Positions 47,512-59,289 of a DNA stretch of 64,000 nt are shown here, in pieces (position 1 is the stretch's first letter; every line of letters starts with the position of its first letter). Source of the DNA: Cichorium intybus. Its lineage: Eukaryota > Streptophyta > Magnoliopsida > Asterales > Asteraceae. Where the stretch lies: assembly GCA_023525715.1 (NCBI GenBank), contig CM042012.1:53683004-53747003 (forward strand). The letters run 5' to 3'. A program made the translations under genes and the position numbers. The notes under the pieces are model-generated. The model did not search any database. It was not told where the DNA came from and saw nothing but the letters and a program-made list of their open reading frames with translations.

Positions 47512-48275
47512 TGTTGGATTAGGTGTCTAAGCCATGACTTTATATTTATATTTATCTTGTTAATTGAAGCAAAGTCCAGTTGGGTTGCCCTCATAGCTGG
47601 AGGTTAGGATAGAGTTTAGTAGAGTAAAAGGTTGATTTATTAATTGTGTAATAAATCAATTGAATTAATTAAATGGTTTATTAATATATTTAAGTGTTAA
47701 TATCTTAATTAGAAACTATAATAATTAATTAAAATTTAATCTAGAATTAATTGGATTTAATTCAGTGATTAAATTAATTAATTAAAAGTGCAGGGACTGG
47801 TTCTGTAATTATTCAATAGTTGAATATTGACTGGCCAGTGTACAGGGGTGGAAGGTGGCGAGTTTATGGTGTGGGCACCATAAATCTCGAAACCCTAATT
47901 AGGGTTTAGAGAAAGCCTTGCCCAATTGGTAAAAGGCTTACCAAAGATGGGCTCGAGGGTTTCAAGTTGTACCACCTGAGATCTATAAATAGGGATCCCC
48001 TGGGAACCCTAATCCTGCGCCAACTCTCACTGAGATAACTCTGCTGGACTGTCTTCTCCATTGCTTTGGGTGTGACTTGCATTTAAGGCAGGACGCTTGT
48101 GCTGCTAGCTTCTGGATCAAGAATCAAAGGTTGGTTCTTCTGATTTATACTTTAGAAATAATTGTTGGCCTTAGGTTTTAGTTTATTATCTTCATAGAAG
48201 AAAACATAGATCTTTCTAGGGTTGCATGTGAACCATAGGAATTATTTGTTCATTGATTGCATAGAAAACCCATCA
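47512..48275 (+). repeat. 5' LTR of copia copy C
   Basis: 764 bp, TGTTGG...CCATCA, TATA box at 47984-47992. Confidence 0.9.
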
Positions 48276-48276
48276 G

Positions 48277-48288
48277 TGGTATCAGAGC
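48277..48288 (+). promoter_or_regulatory. Primer binding site, copia copy C
   Basis: TGGTATCAGAGC, one base after the LTR. Confidence 0.88.
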
Positions 48289-49521
48289 TTAGGCTTGTTT
48301 TCTTATGAATTGATATAAACTGGTTGAATGATTTTTGCCTTGAGTGTTTTTGCGAAAAACCCTCTTGGAATGGCCTTAATTTTGTGGCCTAGGCTAGGGT
48401 TCCCTAACCCTAGCCGCCACCCCTTTATTCCCCCTTGATTTGCTTGATTTGCTGCCTAGATTATGATTGTTATTTTTGGTAATTGCTGATTAATTAAATA
48501 ATTAGAATCCTTATCCATATCTTGTAGATTTCGAAATCTAGGGATTAATATAGGTAATTAATTTTATTAATTTTGTGATGCATATATTTGATTTAATTAG
48601 TTTAATTAATTGTTAATTAAAAGATCAATTAAATCAGCTTAAAGATTTAATTTAAATTTTCAAAAATTGTTTAAAAATTTGCAAAAATTATAATTAAATT
48701 AATTGTAAAATATTTTAATAAGATTAAAATATATCTTATATATTTATGATTAAAAGTTAATAATTTATATATAAGAAAATTAGTTAGTCTTACCGCAAGT
48801 AGGCCTCATTCACAAAACTGTCCTATAAAGAGGGTATAAGGCGACTGCCTATAAAATGGCTGTCTAATGGGTATCTACTCTTACCCACCGCTCTCCTAGT
48901 CAGTCGAGTGTCATTAGCCGAACGGGTTTGATAGAACCGCTAAGCCTCTTAAAAGTATAATGCTATAATTGAAAGTACTAGAACCTCAAACAAATCCCAA
49001 TCTAGTTACTTTAGGTTTAAAAATGTGAATTGGTGCTAATCCATGAAATTGCACATTGCAATTTGTGAAACATTGGTGGAGCGTGTGTGGTTAACCGGCA
49101 CACCAATAGGGGTTCACAAAGACTTGCAATGGGTTTCTCGATTTTGTCATTATTGACGGAGCGTGTGTGGTTAACCGGCACGTTAATTAGAGATGGCAAT
49201 CAACTTCGAGAGTACCAAGCTAATTTGCATGGTTATTCACACCCGGTTTGTGATCCTCGGCATCCCAGTCACAAACAGTGGGGCACATCCGAGACTAAAC
49301 ATGCCATTGAATAGTTCAATGTGTCTCAACAGATCTAGGAATTTTATAAGATGAAATTGATAAGTGTATTATCTACCTTAATGACCATTATGTTATGTTG
49401 TGATTACGGCATCCCTCTTCACACCATAGTTGGGGTATTTTGGGTCCTAACCTTAATAAATAATATATTGGGTAATTATTTAAAAGGATTAATTAAACTG
49501 ATAAAATTCTGTTTATCGTAG

Positions 49522-50417
49522 ATGTCTGAATCAAGTGTCTATTCTCCTCCCTCTCCTCCTTCACCCATTTCTGAGAGCATCAGAAAGCACCTGCTAAATA
49601 TGGAAAGGCTGACTGGCCTTAACTGTAAGGAATGGCTTCGCAATTGAAGACGGGTTCTCGTCATTGCTGGCAAGCTTCATCTCACCAAGTATCCGATCCT
49701 GGTTCCACCGAAACAAGTCATCATAAAGAGCCTTATGATAAGCATGACTTATTAGTTGATGAATCTGAAAAGATTCGTGACCTCATGCTATTGACCATTG
49801 ACCCCGAGTTCTGCAAGGATTTTGAATCCTTGGGGCCATATGAGTTAATGCAATCGGTTGAGGAAATGTTTCGAAAACCGGTCGAAGAGGAACGAGCTAG
49901 GATCTTCAAAAGACTTGCAGAGTGTAAGTTAAAATAAGGATGTATCATCGATTCGCATGTTCCTCAAATTGAAGCGTACATAGGCGAATTGTACAAACTT
50001 GGTTATTCCATAAGTCAGGAGTCGAGTGTTAACACTCTACTCACTTCACTGACCAGTAAGTACGATCTGTTCATTCAGACATATAGAAAGGAAGACCAGA
50101 AAAAGACCTTAATGGAAATGCGTTCACTGTTGACTTTATACGAGTCACTCTTGGACAGTCATAGCTCAAATGGTTCAGCTACTTCTGGATTAAATGCAGT
50201 GGAAAGACGCAGCAAGAAACGATCCAGATCGTTTGGATATGTCTTAAGCTGGGAATCCACAGAATCTGATACAGTCGCGGAAAGATTGGAAGACGCTCCA
50301 AAGTCAAAATCTTTTGAAAGCTCAGGTATATCTAAAAACCTCAAAACTCCTGTTCCATAATTCCTTGATGCATAACGTGATAGTCACATTTTGGTTTGTA
50401 TGCAGGTAATGAGTAAG
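49522..50417 (+). pseudogene. Copia gag, copy C, inactivated
   Basis: It is aligned to copy B from the shared ATG. Lesions are a TGG-to-TGA stop in the LRN-W motif (about 49646), a one-base deletion near 49733 (shift into another frame) and a G-to-T stop at about 49934 within LK-EG. After this the frame is open to 50360. The 3' end keeps an 80-bp intron-like segment (50326-50405, GT...AG), a 12-base exon and a 72-bp segment (50418-50489, GT...AG), all absent in copy B's joined sequence. Confidence 0.85.
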
Positions 50418-50749
50418 GTACGGGACATTGGCGCATAAGAGCACATTTGGATTGGATTTCCGGCTCATGCGGTTTTGAAGTTTAGTTAGATATTGAAATA
50501 ATGTTATTAGCTTATTAGATGGGTATGACATTGTCTATCATATGATACATTGTTCAAGGATTTTGTTTTAATAAAATTGTCGATTTTCTTTTAACACATG
50601 TTGTTTGAAATATCCTTGAAATGTTGTATGATTGTGTTGAATGCAAAATTAGTAATAACCTGAATGTTGAATACATCCAAAGTGTTTGGATTTTAGGAAT
50701 TGTGTCTTTTATGATTGTTAAGATAAACGTCATAAGAATCAATTCAACC

Positions 50750-51005
50750 AAAGGTCCAGTTGGACAGGACCTTGGAATCACTTGACTTAGAGTCACTTGA
50801 TGAGTTGAGTTCTTAGTGTGTCAAGAAATGAATCAACCAAAGATCCAGTTGGACAAGATTTTGGAATCATTTGACTTAGAGTCATATGATGATTAAGTTC
50901 TTTATAAAGCACATGTAGCAAGAAATGAATCACCCAAAGATCCAAAGGATAGGATTTTGGAATCAGTTGACTTAGAGTCAACTGAAGATTGCAAGTCTTG
51001 AACAG
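50750..51005 (+). repeat. Palindrome-bearing tandem repeats, copia copy C
   Basis: Three units with TTGACTTAGAGTCA-type inverted motifs at about 50781, 50870 and 50966. Confidence 0.7.
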
Positions 51006-53031
51006 AATTAACAAAGTCGTAAGTTTACATAGAGATGTAAAGGAGATTGAGATTAGAAGCAACGAACACATCAGTTGCTGTGTACTGCTGGAATCTCCAA
51101 ATAGAATACAATTGTTTATACTTCACAATATTTGTCAGTCGGTATGACGAATATGACCTCGCTTATCAGAATAAGCGATTGGATTGAAACCTTGAACAGT
51201 TCAAGGACTTCAAAGGAAGTATGAGATCCACAGAACCTGAGTGACAACATAAACTGGGAAAATGTTTCACAGTTATTCTCTTCCAAGAACATTAATAGTT
51301 ATAATGTGTCTTAGGGAAGATGATGGAGCATTGGTCGAAACAGTTCGATCCTCAATGTATGAGATACATTGTCAATCAGTTTCTGATACATTGAATACTA
51401 TACCAGTCAGACCAGATAAACCATATTCCAACCACATCCTTCGACTAAGTAGGTTTTGGAGACACTGTCTGAAATGTAAAGCTGGGATTGTCCCACGTGT
51501 ACATTAAAAGTCCAGGGTCTTGTAGTGTTCGTCTGAAGCTCATGACCAGCCTGAACCTAATCAGAATTGTCGTTTCACTGGCTATCCCGCTGTACCTGAA
51601 AAAGAAAGAGCTATTTTAGAAAGAACTCATGTTCTAAGGAAACAGTGGGAGTTGGGACAGTCCTGAATGAGTTCAGGACTAGCCAAGTGAAATAACCTTT
51701 AGTCATCACTAGCCTTAGAGCAGAAATCAGATTTCTGTTTTAATACTGACATAACCTTCTCTTGACCAGTAGTACTGATCACCGTCATAAGTAGTTATGA
51801 TCGGGGTGACATATCGAATAATGGTAAAACACTATAGTTGGTACGGATTTACAATCCGACTACTTGGAAGCATTGGTGAGCCAAATTGCTGCCAATTAAG
51901 AGAACCTTAGGACGAGATACAGTCTATGTAGCATTTTGATTGATTTTACACCTGGTCTAAAAACCAGTGGGAGTAATTGAATCATCAAACGAAAGTAGCA
52001 TGGACATAAACGTACCTTCAAAACATCTGGTTGAGTGAGACGATACTCAGAGTCAAGTAATTGACTCCGAGAGAAGCACTCTCAATAGAAGATGAAATCC
52101 GAAAGGATACTGCATATTGTAAGTCGTTAGTGGAGCGCGTGTGGATCACCGGCACACTAATAAGGACTCACAAAGAATATGCCAGTATAAAGGTACATGG
52201 GCCCGGGATTTCCCTGCGGGCATCTCGCAAGAAAGGATATTCAGATTCTCAAAATATGCCAAATGATTGGATTTTGAAAAGGGGCTGAAAGATATCCATT
52301 AAGATGTCAGAAAGGTTTGGATTCTCAAAATGTGCCAAAAGTTCTGGATTTTGTGAATAGTCCATAACCGTGTCAAAGCGAGTGGGAGTGTCGCTGTTAT
52401 CTATTATCTCCATATGTGTGTTACATAATGTTTCTAAGAAACGTCTCTTTTCATTACAAAGTGTAATGACTTGGTGTTAAGAGACGGATCGCTATGAAAG
52501 ACTTAATAAAAATACGGCATGCTCGGGTGGTTATAAACGTCTATGAGATAGATCGAAACTCTGCAAAAAATGATCTTGATGAGACTCAAGATGCATTGCC
52601 CTAGGAAATAGTTTCCTATCATTGCAAAGTGTGATGATTTGGCATGAGAGATATAAAAGGTGCAACATACTCACATAATCCATTGACATATATCAGATAA
52701 ATGTCGTCATCAGTATAGACCTGACCATAGTAAGCATGATCTTGATAAGATTCAAGATGCATGAAGAAAAGTCTCCGAAAGGATATAGTTATTAAAAGTC
52801 GTGACACAAGGATTATAAGTAATCCTAAGATTCCAAAAGATTTTGGAATAGGACTGGATCGAATCCAACAAGTTTCTTGGATCGATCAGAAGTGTCATGA
52901 ACATGTCTTGATGACTTAATGCTTAGAGCATAGTGAGTCAGATTCAGGATATGACCTGGCTGGGAATACTTAATGGATTTTGTACATACGTGAGAAATCA
53001 TTGGGAAATGATTGGGGTGAATGTTGATAAC

Positions 53032-53592
53032 TGATGCAAACTCTAGTCTCGGAATGATCTCCTGAACGATGGGATCTTGGACCTGAGCTCACCACAACAG
53101 AGAAATGGGGTCAGACGCACTCCGGGAGGCGGTCCCGGGAGGGCGCTCTGACGGTTAAGTTAGCACGGTGGTCGGAAAGTATGGATTGATTATGAAAAAG
53201 TGAGAGTACAATGACGATATGTGATGATGATCTCACCGAGGGCACGATCATCATATACCGTTATACCTACGTGGGGACCATTTGTCAGTTGGTAGCGGAT
53301 CTTTATCTTATTGGTTGATCGTCTGCTGCTAACTGTGATTGGTTCATTCATCTGGCCAGGTGGTAGCACGGGGACCACCTGGTTCGATCGTGTCTCAACG
53401 GATCGCACGATGATCGTTACAGGGTGATATGCTATTCTGGTATTGGTACATGTGGCAATCGGCCATTGGTGACTGTCGAGTCGGGTACGATCTAGCCAGG
53501 CCTCTGGCAGCTGGCTGTCTGTCTGGATGTTGGCGAGTCATGCCGCTGGCATGCTGGCGGGAGGCTATGCGTATCCGTATGATACACTATCG
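53032..53592 (-). repeat. 3' LTR of gypsy-2
   Basis: A 561-bp homologue of the gypsy-1 LTR. Its plus-strand start is TGATGCAAACTC; the other end reads ACTATCG where gypsy-1 has TCATCA, a diverged terminus. Confidence 0.78.
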
Positions 53593-53605
53593 AGTCCCCC
53601 CAGTC
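53593..53605 (-). promoter_or_regulatory. Polypurine tract of gypsy-2
   Basis: The minus strand reads GACTGGGGGGACT next to the LTR. Confidence 0.75.
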
Positions 53606-53748
53606 TTGGTAGTCAAGGCGATGACGTGGTCTAGTTTTGACTAGCAAGATTGGAAAAGTGGCAGTTCGTTTTCCTAGAAAATCGGCGTCATTATGGTTGA
53701 CGTGAGTGATGTGACTCGTCCGTTTCCATCATTAGGAACGTTTTTCAA

Positions 53749-53756
53749 TTTCCCGC
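53749..53756 (+). promoter_or_regulatory. E2F-type site upstream of the antisense ORF (gypsy-2)
   Basis: TTTCCCGC again, 136 bp before the ATG at 53892, followed by a pyrimidine-rich leader as in gypsy-1. Confidence 0.45.
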
Positions 53757-53891
53757 TTCCTTTCTCTTCATTGATATCCTTTTAGGGTTTTTTGGTTTCT
53801 TCTTCCTCATTTTACTCTCCCTTATTTGTCCTTATTTTTCCTTCTGCCTTTTTCTCTCCTTTCCTCTTCTCCCCCCTCTTTCAAAAGAGAA

Positions 53892-56154
53892 ATGGCGGAA
53901 CACGACCGACAAGAGATTCCTGTCGATGTTTATGGTCCTCTGGTAGAACGGTATGGTTTTCAACCGGAGGATGGGGTTCTCCTTCCTCATGCCGACATAG
54001 GGTTTTCCTTGCCTCCTGAGGGGAAAACCGGCGTTTATCTGAAGACTTTTGATGCCGGGTACCGTCTGCCGACGTCGGACTTGATGAGTGAAGTTTTGCA
54101 TCGTAACAGTGTCGGTCTGCACCAGTTGACACCGAACTCCGTAAATAAAATAGTGGCTTTCGAACTTTTGTGTCGCAGTCTAGGGATTGTGCCTGACTTC
54201 TATGTGTTCAAGCATTTCTTCCGTTTCGCTGCGTCTGGGGAGAATTATGCTTTTTATCGAAGGACTTCTGTCCATACAGTGATTCCGGAGCCTAAGTATT
54301 CTCCTAAAAATTGGCAGGATAAGTGGTTGTGGGTTAATATTTCTCGTGTCGGTACGGTGCATCATCGGACTGGTGCTGCTTCTGACCAGATTCCGAAGTT
54401 GTTTCCACATCAAGAGCAAATAGTGAAGACTCTGAACGGTTTCCGCGTCGTTCCGGAGGAGTTTCCGAAATTTATTCTAGCCGGTGGGGGTTTTAGTACG
54501 GCATGGCGCATGCGAGGGAAAATGCCAGAGTTTTACGTTTTACGGAAGAGTATGGATCGTCCTTTCTCATTTTTCATTTTTGTTGACTGGTTTTTGATTC
54601 TTTCTTATCTTGCCTTTGTTTTGTAGATGCCCCATGTAAAGTACCTTTTGAGGACGTTCTTGCTAAGGAATGGGGGAAAGGGGAATTGAAATATCGAGAG
54701 GTCGATCTTGTCGACAAGGTGGCTCCGTCGTTTGCCTTTCGCAATCCGGACATTGTTACGCGGGTTAAAGAGATACAGGATTTGAGTGATAAGAAGACCG
54801 ATGAGGGTGCATCCTGGAGTATGCCTTTGATAGATACGAAGGTTGGAGGGTTATCAAAGGGTGATCGTGAAGAGTCTTCTGAATCGATGCAGGATAGCAA
54901 AGAAGGTATCTTGAGAGGATCTGCCAGATTAGCGAATAAAAGGAAATTGGCATGGGAATCGATGGGAGGGGCAGAGAATCCTCCGGACACTAGGTTGATT
55001 AGGAGGGTGAATCGTCGTCACTTGTTGAACAAACTGAAGCAGGATGACCTTGGTATAATAGATATCCCTGATGATGAGGGGACGAATGTTGGGGGAAGAA
55101 AGCTTCCGTGGAGCCTGAGGGTACTGGTGGTGGAGGACATGATGAGGAATTATATTTTGACCCAAAAATCTTGTCTGATTCTGGTGGGATGGAGGGTTTT
55201 GGAGGCGATGAGGGTGGTGGCTTTGATGCTGGTGCTGGAGGTGAGGGCGGTTCTTGGGCTGGTGGGAGCGGAGGTGCGGCTTTGGATACTCGTGTATTTA
55301 CTGATTTCTCTTATTTACCGTTTGTTCCTGAGTGGAAACTTGTTAACGGGTCTCGTTTGTTTCCTCAAGAGAATGCTGTCGATTTCGCTCTTCACGCGTT
55401 CCCTCCAGCTGCGGAGGCCGAGATGGAAAACTTTTCTCATGATAATCTGGTAAGTATACTGAGGTTTGCTTCTGCACAGTCTGCTTACTATTTGGCAGCT
55501 ACGGCGAAGAGGATAGAGCGTTTGTCATCCTCTTCTTCTGTCCAAGAATCTTTGAAGCTTGAAGCTCGTAATGCTCTGGCCGAAAGTGCCCGTTTACGTG
55601 AGGCGAACAAGGAATTAGAGGGTCATATTGCCCAGTTGGAGGCTGTTGCTCGCCAATTTGACCACAAATGCGAGATACTAGTTGCGGAGAAAATGTCTGT
55701 GGAGGAGCAGGTGGAGAAGCTTAATCGGGACAATGAGGCCTTGATGATTCGGTTGGAGAATGCGGATACTGAGCTGTGCGAGAAAGATCATCTCTTGGAG
55801 GAGAAGGGGGTTGCTTTGAACGCAGTAGAAAAAGATCTCAAGTGGGTTGTAGAGGAGGGTGCTGCCAGAATCGTGGAAAAGGTTTTTCTGATTCCCGAAT
55901 TTATGCACGGGATCAACCGCATCCGTCGGACAAGTTATGTGGCTGGTGAAGAAGCAGGTAGGCGCGGTCTTCGCCAGGAATTGAAGATTAGGGGTCCAGA
56001 TGCTGGGGAGGGAGGTTCGGCCTCCGAGTGTGCCAGGGAGGTTGATGATGCGATGGAAGAGTTCGCAACTCTTGATTATGCAGGTTTGCTGAATTTGGGG
56101 GAGCTTGGGGTCGATGGCTTGAAGGAGTTGCTCAAGGTGGAGGCTGATGGGTGA
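53892..56154 (+). pseudogene. Antisense extra ORF of gypsy-2 (Transposase_28 family), one frameshift
   Basis: Exon 1 is 53892-54549, opening MAEHDRQEIPVDVYGPLVER, with the PF04195-type region (LPPEGKTGVYLKTFDAGYRL, HQLTPNSVNKIVAFELLCRS, EPKYSPKNWQDKWLW). A GT-AG intron is likely at 54550-54626. Exon 2 continues VPFEDVLAKEW to IIDIPDDEG, then a G run at 55091-55095 appears one base short and the frame shifts. The rest (WKLVNGSRLFPQENAVDFAL, then a coiled coil, ending LKELLKVEADG) is open to 56154. It is about 60% like its gypsy-1 homologue by eye, with the same intron position. Function unknown. It is the less damaged of the two copies. Confidence 0.78.
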
Positions 56155-56412
56155 GTCGTTTGTTTATATCTTTCAATATGGTTGTAATGATATTCCTGCA
56201 TAATTTCTTCTGTTTTGGTAGTTATGGACAAATGTTTTGTTTATGTATGGTGAACAAGGTTATGGTTGTATGTTGACTTTGTTTGGTTGGTTGTGTCTGT
56301 GGATTACTTTCCTTTTGGAATAGTGTTTAGTTGTTTGTGTCATATCGATTCTGGTTTGAGAATGACAGATATGAATGTAAGCAGTGTTTAGTTGGTTGTA
56401 TTGGGGTGTAAC
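56155..56412. other. Spacer after the gypsy-2 antisense ORF
   Basis: T/G-rich sequence like 8529-8872, probably the ORF's 3' flank. No gene seen. Confidence 0.4.
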
Positions 56413-56736
56413 TTAATGCGAGTGATGCTCGGCCGATAGTATTAAGTTGTGACTTAATACGAGTGGTGCTCGGCCAATTGTGTTAAGTTGTGACTTAACA
56501 TAGATGGTGCTCGGCCATTTGTATTAAGTTGTGACTTAATACGAGTGGTGCTCGGCCAATTGTGTTAGGTTGTGACTTAACATAGATGGTGCTCGGCCGT
56601 TTGTATTAAGTTGTGACTTAATACGAGTGGTGCTCGGCCAATTGTGTTAAGTTGTGACTTAACATAGATGGTGCTCGGCCAATTGTGTTAAGTTGTGACT
56701 TAACATAGATGGTGCTCGGCCATTTGTATTAAGTTG
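56413..56736. repeat. 41-bp tandem repeats in the gypsy-2 3' untranslated region
   Basis: About eight 41-bp monomers alternate between two types (cgagtggtgctcggccaat and atagatggtgctcggccat starts), so the higher-order period is 82 bp. Each carries a hairpin TTAAGT-TGTG-ACTTAA. The array is interrupted by the Tekay-like element. Confidence 0.88.
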
Positions 56737-59223
56737 TGTAACACCCGGCTTTTAAAACAAAAACACCCCTGAAAATTTTTCATTTAAAACAAAGGTTTCA
56801 ATATGTAAAACCATAACAAGAGGGGTATATTTTATTAAAAACGGGTACAAGCGTATCAAGGAGAGTATAAGATACCATAGTCTTCTTTGAAGCCGGGCTG
56901 CTACTGACAGCATCTATAAGTCCCACTTCTTTAGTCACGGACTCTATCTTTTCCCTTATCAGGATCATGCTAACCTGCAGGGATACTGACAGCATCTATA
57001 AGTCCCACTTCTTTAGTCACGGACTCTATCTTTTCCCTTATCAGGATCATGCTAACCTGCAGGGACATTTAACAAATAACATGAGCTATAAAGCTGAGTG
57101 AGTAATCATATCTGCAATTAACATGTATAAGAAACACGTTCATATATAATTCCCTATATATGATGAATCTCTTCTGACTCATCTTTTCAACACAAGGTCC
57201 CATTCTATAGCCTCTTCCGGCTAAACGTATATATATTTGGATATCGGATCCAAACTCTTAGCCTTACTGGCTGATAGTAGATCTCTTAGGATTTCACATC
57301 CTACTTCATAGTCTTACAGGTTGTTATTTGCATCCATTTTTGTCCCATATTTCTTAGTCACAATAGACCGCACCGTATTTCATGGCTATATAAGCCGCAC
57401 CATGTGTCATAGCTATATAAGCTGCACCAAAACATTTTCAATATACAAGTCATAGCCCTAAGGCCGCACCAATAGTTTCATTATTTATTTCATAGCCCAA
57501 AGGCCGCACCAGCTGGGTTCAATAACCCGATATCATGGTCAAAAGACCGCACCATTTAGATTCAAGTTCAATATCATAGCCATAAGGCCGCACCATTTTC
57601 CGTATAACAATATCATAGCCATATAGGCCGCACCAGTTGGATATAACATCCAATATCATAGCCAAATAGGCCGCACCAGTTGGATATAACATCCAATATC
57701 ATAGCCACAAGTGGCCGCACCATTTAATAACATTTCATTTCATAATCATTTATGGCTCACGGCTCCGTTCTTGTCATTTCATTGACTCACGGCTTATCCG
57801 ATATTGCGTTTTCACCATATCATGAAAATTATCATTTTCATCCCCCAAAGCTGTTTCAATCTGTAACAATCCAATCAACACATATCATATGTGATATAAG
57901 TGAGATTACTCACCTGGATACTTGTTACCGCTAGCTTTAGTTATTTCTTGCCTTGTTATGGATTCCGCAAGATTTGTCCCATACCTATAATTTCATTCAT
58001 TTTCACAATGATTATAGGTTAACAATCATTTTAATTGACTTTAGTGCATAAGAGTTCAATATTATAACATTACAAACAATGTCTAGATGATAAACTTTCC
58101 ATTTACCATCTTTTCATGAATTATACGCTTTACCGAGGCATTCGTATTGTTCTACAGTGCCCCCGAGGAGTCAAAAACTCAATTTAGTATTTTTCTAGGA
58201 CTTTTCAAACCATCATGGACTTATGGTTCAAGTTTGAGGTAAATCGGACATGCCTAGCGAAAATTCACGTTTTTGAGTCCCCTGCCAGGCAAGCACGACT
58301 CGTGCACATTTAAGCCTTGAGGAGCACAACTCGTGCAAGGCTAAAATAGCAAGGAACTTTGATTTGAAGAAAGGCACGACTCGTGCATAAAGAGCACGAC
58401 CCGTGCTCTTGCTGGGCAGTCCAGATTCAGTCCCGATTTTGCACTGTAGCACCCTGTTTTGACATATTAAGTTCTTATTCTTGTTCTTAATCATATGGGG
58501 TTTATTTCAAGACTAAAACCTTCCATTTATACAAGGTTTTAACTCCTTGAAATCAACTCAATCAATCAAATGCAGAAATTAGGGTTCTTGAGCCAAAAAC
58601 CCCAAAATCCACCAAATCATCAAATTCTTTTGTTTCAATTACATGTTCTTATCATAGGAACATGCTTCAAACTTAGAAATCATATAAACATCATGGATCA
58701 TGACTGAAATTACAGTTTTCAGTCATCCATGGAAAACCCACCAAGAACACTTCAAGAACTTGGTTAGAAACTTAATTTACTAACCTCAATTGCTTGGAAA
58801 TCACAACCTTCAAACACTTGTTCCAATTTCTTGCTTCAATTTCATGATCTCTGCAGAAATCGCACCTTCAAAACTCCTCCCGATCATCTCAAATGTTCAG
58901 CCACACATAGGAGAGTCAACTCTCCTATTTATACTTCCAGAATTTACAATTTAGCCCCTGAAGTTCCATTTCTTGAACTTTGGCCACAATAATCAAGTTT
59001 TATGACATAAGACTTTCATTTCTTATATTTTTGCCACAAGCAAACAATATTTTAACATATTTGGTCCTTCCCATGGTCAAATGACCAAATTACCCTTTTA
59101 TGGTAAAATGACCAAATTACCCTTTTACTAGTATTAACTTTCTAATACTTAGAACACCATATTAAATCATAAATACACTATGATTAACATATTAATACTT
59201 AACAAAAGTATCGTGGTGTTACA
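56737..59223 (-). repeat. 3' LTR of the Tekay-like element
   Basis: 2487 bp. It contains an 82-bp direct duplication (56903-57066) and a series of phrases 'catagcc...ggccgcacca' spaced about 40-60 bp apart (57350-57725). Confidence 0.88.
56903..57066. repeat. 82-bp direct duplication in the Tekay-like LTR
   Basis: Two adjacent copies beginning actgacagcatctataagtc. The same pair is in the right LTR at about 63090-63252. Confidence 0.9.
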
Positions 59224-59238
59224 AATTCTCCCCTCCTT
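59224..59238 (-). promoter_or_regulatory. Polypurine tract of the Tekay-like element
   Basis: The minus strand reads AAGGAGGGGAGAATT directly before the LTR start TGTAACACC. Confidence 0.85.
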
Positions 59239-59289
59239 CAAAAGATTTCGTCCCCGAAATCATACAAACAAGCGAGGGTAATTCTTTCT

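Larger units (their letters stand above)
47512..53031 (+). mobile_element. Ty1/copia-type element, copy C (3' end displaced by gypsy-2)
   Basis: 5' LTR, primer site, broken gag and most of the non-coding interior are present, collinear with copy B to about B position 35266. At 53032 the gypsy-2 LTR begins. The rest of the interior and the 3' LTR should lie beyond gypsy-2, outside the window. Confidence 0.87.
53032..56736 (-). mobile_element. Tat/Retand-like Ty3/gypsy element, gypsy-2 (3' portion only)
   Basis: It shows, in plus order, the 3' LTR (53032-53592), purine tract, the antisense ORF on the plus strand and a tandem repeat array, which is cut by the Tekay-like insertion at 56737. gag-pol should lie further right, outside the window. 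It sits inside copia C; the preceding ataac (53027-53031) may be the target duplication. Confidence 0.85.
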
